From positions 5,270,001 to 5,334,000 of the forward strand of contig JARKIP010000011.1 in NCBI GenBank assembly GCA_029990175.1: a stretch of DNA of 64,000 nucleotides, read 5' to 3'. Of this stretch, positions 22,365 through 30,916 are shown piece after piece. Every line of letters starts with the position of its first letter. Within the stretch, counting starts at the first letter, position 1. The notes under the pieces were generated by a model. That model ran no database searches, was not told where the DNA came from, and was given only the letters and a program-made list of their open reading frames with translations. The position numbers were made by a program, and so were the translations under genes. This DNA is from Petunia secreta (lineage: Eukaryota > Streptophyta > Magnoliopsida > Solanales > Solanaceae).

Positions 22365-23547
22365 TTTGTACTTGTAATAGTTTAGTTTTCTTTTGTTTTT
22401 ATAGTGTCACGTTTTTGTTGTTTTTGTGTGTCGTTTTTGCAGGAATCGGGTGAGCTAAATACGGTGAAATGAATGCATTGAGGGGGATGGGACATCTCGA
22501 GCCATGTCCCACGCTTGGTTTGTACTTGGAATCGAAATTCGGTGCGAAAAAAACGTTCTTGGGCGCGTTCGGGAGTGCCCCGCGCCTCCCAAAGCGCGAG
22601 AAAACGTGAAACAAAGAAGCTAGGCGCAGTTGGGAGCGCCCCGCGCCTCCCACCGCGCCACGCTAGGCAGAAGGTTCAAATTGTTGCACGCGACAGGCAT
22701 GCGTCGCGGGTCTCATCGCCGAGGGCTAGGCAGAATGTCAAAATAATTGCCCGCGATGGGCTTGCGGCGCGGAGCTTAACGCGGAGGGTAATTTTTTGGT
22801 TTGAAAAACGGGTCAACGGGTTTGACCCGAAATTCTTTAATCTTCCATGCCCTATAACCCCAATTCCTAACATCTTTTCTCCCTTATTCTCACTACAAAC
22901 ACTCTCTACACACACACTAATTCACTAGCAACACTTGAACTCATCCCAAATCTTGTGCAATCACTTCTAACACCATCAAGTAAGTACATTACTACTCTTC
23001 CTTCTCAATAACATGTAAGTTGTCTTCATAATTGCTCATGGGTGATTCTCTTAGCTAGTTACAAGTTTTTCCATAAAAATTCAATCTTGATGTGCTTAAT
23101 TGTTTATGATGCTTAGTATAGAACTTGTGACTTGTAAAAAGAGATCTCCCAACACATTGGGAGGGTTGGCACATTACAAAATCAATTGAAATAGCTAGTT
23201 CAAAGTTGTGCACACTAGGTGTTTGTGAAAAAGCCTCAAAGATGAAATATCAATGACATTGTGAATTCTTGAGTAGCAATGCGTTCCTTAGGCTTACAAT
23301 GAACATTAGGTGTTGCATACACACTAGATTTGATCATGAGGCACCCACACTAGCTTGATTTTAAAAATTCAAAACGTGGCATATTTTGCCAAGGCTAGTT
23401 TTGTTCAAGTGTGGGGTGCTCGTGCCATTGAAACAAGTGATTGCCACATAGGGTGTGTGCTAAGTGTGGGGTGGTACCCTTGAGCTTGAATTGTTTTTGG
23501 TGCATAGCTATACATCTAACATTGATATTTGTGTTTGTGTAGGTAAC
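22365..23547 (+). other. ORF3 leader of Athila-2 with probable intron 22980-23542
   Basis: This is noncoding. From 22550 to 22800 there are GC-rich phrases in two imperfect direct-repeat pairs. An 8-bp perfect stem, CGGGTCAA-5nt-TTGACCCG, lies at 22809-22829. A CA/CT-rich, weakly structured leader follows at about 22860-22979. A donor-like GTAAGTAC starts at 22980 and an acceptor-like TGTTTGTGTAG ends at 23542, five bases before the ORF3 ATG. Spliced subgenomic messages for the third ORF are known in barley Bagy-2, a related element. Splicing here is an inference. Confidence 0.55.
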
Positions 23548-24783
23548 ATGGTAGCCACATCTCAAAAGGCAAGTTCTTCATCTACTGCGGGCCCGAGGAG
23601 AGAACCTCAAACCGAGCCTTCAAGCTCAAAGCAAAAGGGTAAGGCACCGGCCAAGCCCAAGGCAAAAGCAAAGGCTAAGGCCAAGATTCCAAAGGACGCG
23701 GTGCCGATACCACGTCCCGGAGGCAAGACTCGGTATGGCCTCCCTTTCGTGAAGAAGGGAGATTGCCAAACATGGTATAAAAATGTGAGGCTTGCGGGGT
23801 ACATCCCCGAGCAAGCCATTGATAAACGGCCGGTGCTACAAAATTTTAGAGATGTGGCCGAGAAGATCATTGCCCTCAAGTGGGACTCAGTGTTTGAGAG
23901 TCCGGGGCCTGCCAACTTGGACATGGTCCAAGAACTTTATGCCAACTGGGAGCCCGATGAGGCGTGGAGAGATGATGACATGGTGACGGTTAGGGGAGTG
24001 AAGGTGAAGTTAGATCCCACGGCATTGAATGCCTTCTTGGGGGTAGCGGACCCCGATCATGAGGAGTTGAGAAATTACATCAAGAAACCGGATTACACGG
24101 CCTTGCGGGAGACTTTGTGTGGTGAGGGGTCTACACATAAGTGGGGGCGAGGAGCAGCTGGGCGACATTCGTTTATGCATTTCTCCCACTTTATCAAGCC
24201 GGCGCGTGTATGGATGCGGTTTATAAATGCACGGATTCTTCCATGTTCTCATTATTCCGAGGTCACTAAGACTCGGGCGTGCATGGTGTATTTTTTCATG
24301 ACCGGGAGGCCGGTGAACATTGGGTACTACATGTTGAAAATGATGAAACAAGAGAGGTATGAAAAATCATGTAGTCGGTTGTATTTTGGGAACCTCTTGA
24401 CCCGATATTTAGAGAAGGCAGGCGTCCCCGCAGATGAGGTCGGGGATCGCATTGTCCTTGATTTTGGGAGGCCTTTCGACATTGCCTCAGTCAAGGGGGT
24501 GATCACCACAGCACCGGTGAAGTTGACGGCGGATGATTTGCGGGAGACAAGTGCCAACTTGGCAGCGCGTCAGTATTTGATGATAGAGGCTATGGCCCGT
24601 CAGTCGGGCGTTGATATGACTAGTATTGACCGCAAGGTCCCGTTGACGGAGACCTCGAAGGTCCTGCTAGGCGAGGTTGAGGCTGGAAGGGTGGATCCGC
24701 GGGAGGATGAGAACACTGATTCCGATATTGTGGCCAATGATCCAGATAGTGAGTATGAGACTGATCATGAGGCGGGGGCCTAG
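23548..24783 (+). CDS. Athila-2 ORF3 ('env-like' by position)
   Basis: The frame gives 411 residues from the ATG at 23548, chosen because it directly follows an acceptor-like AG that Athila-1 shares; the open frame extends 28 codons upstream. The N-terminus is Ser/Lys/Ala/Pro-rich with a KAKAKAK run, suggesting a nuclear or nucleic-acid-binding tail. A globular part follows, with ELYANW near 129, VTVRGVKVKL near 143 and a conserved segment near 211-261 (FINARILPC, TGRPVNIG). The C-terminus is acidic. I see no signal peptide or membrane segment, so envelope function is not supported. It resembles what databases call a putative plant transposon protein, by recollection. A related domain seems present in the SIRE ORF at 54905-56803. 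Confidence 0.8.
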   Translation: MVATSQKASSSSTAGPRREPQTEPSSSKQKGKAPAKPKAKAKAKAKIPKDAVPIPRPGGKTRYGLPFVKKGDCQTWYKNVRLAGYIPEQAIDKRPVLQNFRDVAEKIIALKWDSVFESPGPANLDMVQELYANWEPDEAWRDDDMVTVRGVKVKLDPTALNAFLGVADPDHEELRNYIKKPDYTALRETLCGEGSTHKWGRGAAGRHSFMHFSHFIKPARVWMRFINARILPCSHYSEVTKTRACMVYFFMTGRPVNIGYYMLKMMKQERYEKSCSRLYFGNLLTRYLEKAGVPADEVGDRIVLDFGRPFDIASVKGVITTAPVKLTADDLRETSANLAARQYLMIEAMARQSGVDMTSIDRKVPLTETSKVLLGEVEAGRVDPREDENTDSDIVANDPDSEYETDHEAGA

Positions 24784-26619
24784 GTCCACTCTCCCGTGCA
24801 CCATCCAGCTTTCAGGGCAGTTTTCTTGTACTCTTACTTTTGCACTTACTTCTTTGTCGCACTGGGACATTGCTTAGTTTAAGTGTGGGGTGGGGTACTG
24901 CCCTTTATCTAGTTTTTACTTTTGAGGTTTAGGATGCATGTACCTTAGGACTTTTTATTTTGTCACTTGACTTTATTTTTATTTGTTTCTTGCTTTACTA
25001 TACGAAAAATGAAAAAAAAAATATTAGAAAACCAATGAAAAATTCCAAAAAGATTTTCCTTTTAGTTTTTATTAGTGGTACATGTCATCCGCCCCGTGGT
25101 TTTTCTTATGGCCGCGGTTCTTTTCCACGGGGAGGCCTTTGAACCGGGTAGTTTTTTTTTATTTTTAGGATTAGGATAGTTAGTATAGGTGACCCTAGAC
25201 GAAAGGAATAGGTAGAATGCTAGGTGCCTTTGATGTGTTTGATACCGGTGGACTTGAAGTGATTGCATGTGCTAATTGTGGTGTCCTTGAGTTTTAATTT
25301 TGATGCATGCCTAGAGAAAAATTGGAACGACCCCCTTGAGATGCTTGAGTCCGCTTGCTTGACTTGATTGTTATCTTTTGTGCATGAGTGCTTAAATTTC
25401 CACAAGTTGCATTCTAGATGCTTGATTGAGAGTTGTTGATGGAATCTTTTTGTGTGGATCATGTGCAATGTGTGTGTGAGGCATGTTCTTATTTACTCCA
25501 TGTTGCATGTTAATGTCTAGAACTTGCCCCGTGTGTGTGCAAAGCGAAATCCTAGGTTTGCTCTAGTTGGGAAATGATACAAGGCCTTCTTTTGATTTGC
25601 CTGCCCTTACATATATACCTTGGAAAAAATTGTTGTTGTGATTTCTTTGATCCTTTCTATTGGTACCCACACCCCGAGCCTACCCATTTGTTCTTAATTG
25701 ACTCTTTTGGCCCTTACTCCTTAAGCACTTTATTGCCATTGTGTAGATGATTGGAGTGGTGGTTAGATATTGGGAGACTTTTGAGTGGAGCTAATAAAAG
25801 GGAAATACTTATGAAAATTGTGAAGTAGTGGAAAACATTGGCAAGGATGGAAGTTAATGAAATTGAAAAAATGAAATGAAAAAAAAAAATAGCAAAGTTG
25901 AAGAAAAAAATTGTGGAAAAGAAAAAAAAAAGAAGAGAGAAAGATATCCCGTCCTTGCTAGTGTGTGATTGAAAAGAAAATATGCTACTTGTTGAGAAGG
26001 TGTATGTGTGGTACTTGTGATTGGGTGGTTTGTTGAGACTTGTGTTTGGAATAAATGTGATGTATTAAAGTGCTTAGGGAGGTAGTCACTATTACCATAT
26101 GTATCCTACCCGCCCCTTAGCCTACATTACGACCTTTCTAAAGTCCTTGTTAATCCCGATTGGAGTGAGCCTACATTAGTGGAGTCCTACACTACGGGCA
26201 AGCCTATGGTACGTTGTGTGTGACATGTGAGCCTTTCATGAGAGTGAGAGAATTCATTTGTTATTGCCCCGTTCTATTCATGATATTTGTTTTTGTGTGT
26301 GATCTATGGGGGGCACTCTCTTTCATATTGGTGAGGGCACGTGGTTTGCATGAATTCGGTGAAGTTGATGGCTTTTGATTTAGTAGATAGCTGTAATTTT
26401 GTGGGAGCATGGTTGCATTGAGTTGAGTTTGTGCATTTGAGCTATTTTGGGGTGGTTGTTCGCATATTTTTGAGTTTGGTAAATTGTTGGCATGTTGTGG
26501 ATCCATGGTAGTCATGTGCGCATTGGTTCAATGGTCGGTATCAACCATAGTCATAGGCAGACCTGTTCTATCTAGGTTGGGAAGTGAGATGTGACTTGCT
26601 CGAGGGCGAGCAAAGGTTC
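24784..26619 (+). other. Long 3' noncoding tract of Athila-2
   Basis: About 1.8 kb lacks a credible gene. The block 24955-25160 is more conserved with Athila-1 than the LTRs are. It includes an 8-bp inverted repeat, CCCCGTGG at 25092-25099 and CCACGGGG at 25125-25132. Further shared blocks lie near 25510-25575 and 26165-26225. A polypurine-tract-like AAGTGTGGGGTGGGG lies at 24881-24895. Confidence 0.7.
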
Positions 26620-26632
26620 AAGTGTGGGGTGG
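26620..26632 (+). other. Polypurine tract of Athila-2
   Basis: AAGTGTGGGGTGG directly precedes the 3' LTR. Near-identical tracts occur at 23406-23418, 23461-23474 and 24881-24895. Confidence 0.8.
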
Positions 26633-27984
26633 TGATGTTCGGCATTTTATGCCTACTTTTCCTTAATAATTCCGCACATTTAAGCTTGTTTTGCACTTGT
26701 TTGGTGGCTTGTGAATATGGTTTTACGCTGATGTTGTGTTGTTCGTGTGTAGGTCGTTACGCGATACATTTGGAGCATTTCGAAGCTTGATTGAGCATGA
26801 ATTGATTGGATGATGATTGAAGATTGGATCGAGCACACAAAGGCACGACACAAGCCGAGTTTTGGAGCGAAAAGAGCAAATTTTGGCCTGACGCTGCAGC
26901 CTCCGCGCCGCGCCAGCCATAGCGCGAGGAGGTCTGCTCGTTGCCAGGCGCGTCGCAGGCCAAAGGCACGAAGCCTGGAGGCGTGTTCTGGTTGGTTGCA
27001 CGCTTTTCGGGGCGCGGGGCGCCCGTTATAGCGCCCCTTATGCGCGATTTTACTTCCTATTCCTTCTAGTTTTGGGTTTAACTTATTTACAAGGGTTTGG
27101 AAACAATATAAATAGTTTATTACTTAGTTTTTGTAAAGAGTTCTTGACTTTGGAGCAATATTGAGAGCTACACACTTCATTGAACAAGGGTTATTCCCAA
27201 TTCTTTCATCTATTACATCATTTATTTCATTATTACACCGAATCTTTGCCTTGTGATTATGAATATGTGTGGCTAATTTCCTAACGTTCTGGGGTTAGAA
27301 TTTACATGAAAGTTGATTGTTGAAGATTGATTTCCATTGATTGAATCCCATAACGGGTTACTTATTCTTCCTTGATTTAACTTGTATAATTGTTAGAGCT
27401 CGATAGTTATACATCATCCATGGTTTTTGGGTTGAACTTGAAAGAGAGAACCTAATTACGTAATAAGGAAGAATAGAACTAGTTTGTGAACCCGGGCATC
27501 GGGGAATCAATTCGCGGGTAGGATAGACATATACTTGCTTGCCTAGTTTAACTAATTACAGGATCGTTAATGCGTGCATGTGATTTAACCCGTAGACATA
27601 CAGGGATTAAAGTAGCTTGCATAGATTGTGAAGAACTGAAAGGTTTCATAATTACAATTAACCTGTCAGTTAGTAACCCGGGATTTAAGAAGTGAAATCA
27701 ATTGAATGCATCAACTGGATTGTTCGTAATTCTAACCCTGGATCGCTCCCTTGATATTGTTAACAACCAAAGTTTTGCCCCATTGCTTGATTACATTCCA
27801 GCACTTTAATTACTGCAATTTAGTATAAAAACTCTTACAATCATTGGAAAAAGACCCCTGGATAGTTTGTTCAGGAATTGTTTATTAAGCACTAGTCTGC
27901 ATAGTCCTCGTGGGAACGATACTCGACTTTGTCACTTTATTACTTGGCGACCGCGTATACTTGCGTGTGCGTTTGGGAGCAACA
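26633..27984 (+). repeat. 3' LTR of Athila-2
   Basis: It is the same length as the 5' LTR and offset by exactly 11,203 bases along its whole length, so there are no net indels. Differences I found lie near 26777, 26868, 26890, 26938, 27031 and 27204. Confidence 0.95.
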
Positions 27985-27989
27985 GTAAC

Positions 27990-28258
27990 TCTGGGATGGC
28001 CATGGATACACGACATCAGGGGAGTGCCTTAAACACTACATTAGGTCGTCAAGTACAAGACCCTGCATGGGGTTGCGGACCTACGAGGTGAGCGGAATCT
28101 CCTTGAGGAATATCGCCTTGCTTCAGACGGGGTTACATCTGCCGAGTTGGAAGCTATTGAGGCTATAGTCCAAGAAGTTAGAGAGGAACTCAGTAAATTA
28201 CGGGATCGATTGGCAGCGATGTATCAACTATTCCCGAGCGCGGCTGAGTTGGTATGTC
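27990..28258 (+). pseudogene. Tat-P1 protease end and linker
   Basis: The frame opens with LGWPWIHDI, matching LGRPWIHSV of Tat-M (48489-48674) and the end of Tat proteases. A linker follows (QEVREELSKLRDRL near 28165-28210) that matches Tat-M EREVREEISELLDRL. It breaks off at 28258 where Tat-P2 inserted and resumes at 38301 with EVLRKQGGPLW. No reverse transcriptase lies between the two halves. Confidence 0.75.
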
Positions 28259-28741
28259 TACGTGGGCAAAAATACGCCACCTATTGTTACCAGGATACGA
28301 GTTCAGTTGGAAAGACTACACTTATCCTACAAGTCACCGGGCACTAAGGATATACTCCCGCTTATAGAGCCAACGACCGTTTAGGCGGTTTGGTCAAAGG
28401 GTGCAGGGCACACATCGCATTGCCTAGGGTTAAAAGTCACCTATTTAGGGTTTAGTATACCACCGCCTTGGGTTGTTGGCCCATGGCTCTATTAGTACTT
28501 GTATTTTACCTTATTTAGTACTGGGTATCACTGCTATAAATACCCCTTCTTACATTGTACTGTACACAAGACACGATTCGCCATCAGATTCGCCCACTCT
28601 CAACGAATAAGATTTACTTTGCTTTCTCAATTTTTTCTTGCTTAATTACTTGTGTCTATTTTCATCGTATTTACTTACTTTTCCATCATAATTTACCGTA
28701 TTTCTTGTGACCTCATTCATAATTAATTGTTTAACCTAGAC
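28259..28741 (+). repeat. 5' LTR of Tat-P2, 3'-truncated
   Basis: It begins TACGTGGGCAAAAATACGCC (first bases mutated from TGTGTGGG), has TATAAATA at 28535-28542, and stops at CCTAGAC. Other copies continue for about 25 more bases there. Confidence 0.85.
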
Positions 28742-28786
28742 CTCATTATCTTCGGATTTGGCTTGCACCATCTTGGTATCAGAGCA

Positions 28787-29981
28787 CGGTTTGGTCTTGT
28801 TTCTACAACCCTAAATCCTGTTCAAAGTTATCTTTAAATTTCGTGCTATTATGTCTTTGTTTTCCATTTCGTGTTCTTGTTATTGTGGTGTTGTTATTTT
28901 TACAAAAAAAAAAAAGAAGAGTAAACTGGAAAAAGAAAATACAAAATTTTGGGTTGATTAGTTGGTTGTTTGAATCAAACAACCATTGATTCTTATTCAC
29001 CATTGTTTCCAGAGTCCAACGAGCACCTGTCGTACATAATTGACGACTAGGGTTTCGTGGTGAAATTTTGGACTGTTTTGAACATTGGTGGTAAAAGAAA
29101 CTCGAACCCCAGCATGAATTAGATGATGTCGATTAAGACTGGTGGTTCTTGAGTATTTTGTAGTTGTTTAGTGCTTTAAATTTCGAAGTCTATGATTTAA
29201 GCAGTCGTCCGTACGCCGGAAAATTGTTACCATCGTAACAGTGTACGAACACGAGGAGCTGAATCTTAGCTCAAGGGACTTTGAATTGAATTCCTCCGAT
29301 TTTTGTTAAACCGGAGTTGAAAATACCCAAATTCTGTTGAAATCTTGGTCAGTGAATGAAGTTAAAGCTGTCCGTACGCCGGAGCTAAAAGCTTTACTGT
29401 TCCATTGAAGAAGAAGGGGTAAAATTTTTAATTCCAAAACCCCAGATGAAATCGTGTCGGCTTGAAAAAGGAAAGCGGATGAGGTAAAACCCTATCCGTA
29501 CCAAGGAGGGACCACTCTTGTACGGACAGGAGTTGGTGTGTTCGAAAAAGATTCCGAAGAGGAATCAAAGGGTAGATTCTTCTAGGTTATCGCTTTTTCT
29601 TTGTGTTCGAAAATCCCCGATAGTGGATCTCTTGAGTAATCACTTCTACTCGAGGTCGTACTATTGCATTTGAGCTTTTAGGAAATCGTGCGAGGGGTGA
29701 CCGAAGTCCAAATTTTTGTAGAAATTTCTTTTGGCTTCCCGTGCTCAGTTAAAAAGCGTCTGTTCCATTGAATCGAACATCATTTCACTCTTCCCGAAGA
29801 GACAGTACTATTGTCGAACTTGAAGGATCTTAGAGGATTTTGATCAATCAGACGAGCCATTGCTAACAAGTCTTTGAGTAACCGAGGACACTTACCCCCA
29901 AAATTGAGTGCTACCGAGTGCTACTAAAAAGGTGAGGGAGTGTGTGAGGTTGTTTTCAATAACATTTGTAGTTTTGCAGGT
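28787..29981 (+). other. Untranslated leader of the chromovirus
   Basis: About 1.2 kb without a credible ORF. It ends with an acceptor-like GTTTTGCAG just before the gag ATG at 29982. Confidence 0.5.
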
Positions 29982-30916
29982 ATGATGGCTAACGAAGGAG
30001 ATGATCCCCCGAAGGAGACCTTGGATATTATCATGTCCAAGTAGGAGGAAATATCCTTGAGACTTGAGAATGTTGAAAGGAGGACCCCGAGTGTCCAAAT
30101 TGAATCCGGAGAGGGAACTAGCCGAGGTTCTACTCTAACTCCTGCCCCTGTTAACGAGGTAGTGAAGAGATATGAGCTGAAAACCGATGTAGCTCCACAA
30201 GAGCATGAGTTGGGCATTCCCCAACCCTTGGGCAATCCCCAAAGTTATGTCCCACTTCCTAAACCCATCAAGAATGTTCCACCTTTCGAGCAAGCTGATG
30301 AAACTCAAGTTGGAGAAGGAGCCGAAGATGGAAATGATGACTATGGTTATGGTTTTCCTAGTCAGAACAGGAGACTGACGATGGGAGGAAGGAATGTAAA
30401 CAGAGGAAGGGGCCGAGGTCGAGGGACACACTTCAGTTACGAAGGAGGGAATCCGAGGAGAGAATATGGTGTCTATGGTGAAAACTTGGGAGCTCAACCG
30501 AAGCCCTACCAAGTAGGTCGAGATCACTTCAACCTCAACAGTGTGAAGATCAATATGCCCACGTTCAAAGGGTGACATGACCAACTCAAAAGGCTTTATG
30601 AGTTGAAGCAGGGTTCACAAACCATGGATCAATACTACCATGAGTTCTTACAAATTCAAATGGCTTTGAATATGGAAGAAGAGGATGAAGAACAAGCTGC
30701 TGTACGATTCAAGAATGGGTTGAGTCGAGATATAGCCTTCCATTTGAGGTTTCACAAGTACTCATGTCCATACGGAGTATATGAAGCTGCAGTTGAAGCT
30801 GAGAAATGGCTTAAGGAGGATAAGCTCAACAGTTACCGGAGTACATCTACTACCCCGGTAAGTAAACGAAGGAGTGGAAGAGCCCGAACACTAGTGGCAA
30901 CAGTGCAAAACCCGAA
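29982..30916 (+). pseudogene. Chromovirus gag, broken
   Basis: The ATG at 29982 opens 20 codons and then meets TAG at 30042. The frame continues with an acidic segment and an RGRGRGRG-like basic tract near 30410. A TGA stop at 30573 follows KINMPTFKG. A deletion then joins directly to the late capsid segment (MDQYYHEFLQIQMALNM, RFKNGLSRDIAFHLR), so the central capsid is missing. Confidence 0.75.

Larger units (their letters stand above)
15430..27984 (+). mobile_element. Athila-2: complete, young Athila-type Ty3 element
   Basis: It is 12,555 bp with 1352-bp LTRs at 15430-16781 and 26633-27984, flanked by GTAAC at 15425-15429 and 27985-27989. Primer site, a single gag-pol frame, ORF3, polypurine tract and both LTRs are all present. 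I found about six differences between the LTRs. At the often-used plant rate of 1.3e-8 per site per year that is about 0.17 million years. It interrupts the protease of Tat-P1. All domains needed for transposition are visible, so it may be autonomous, but activity is an inference. Confidence 0.95.

Noticed and set aside
23464..23547. Upstream ATG of Athila-2 ORF3
   Set aside because: The 28 extra codons lie in the putative intron and over a polypurine-like tract; the ATG at 23548 follows the conserved acceptor-like AG.
28259..28741. Solo LTR of the Tat family
   Set aside because: The ATGTC duplication pairs with 38296-38300, so it is the truncated 5' LTR of Tat-P2 and not a solo LTR.
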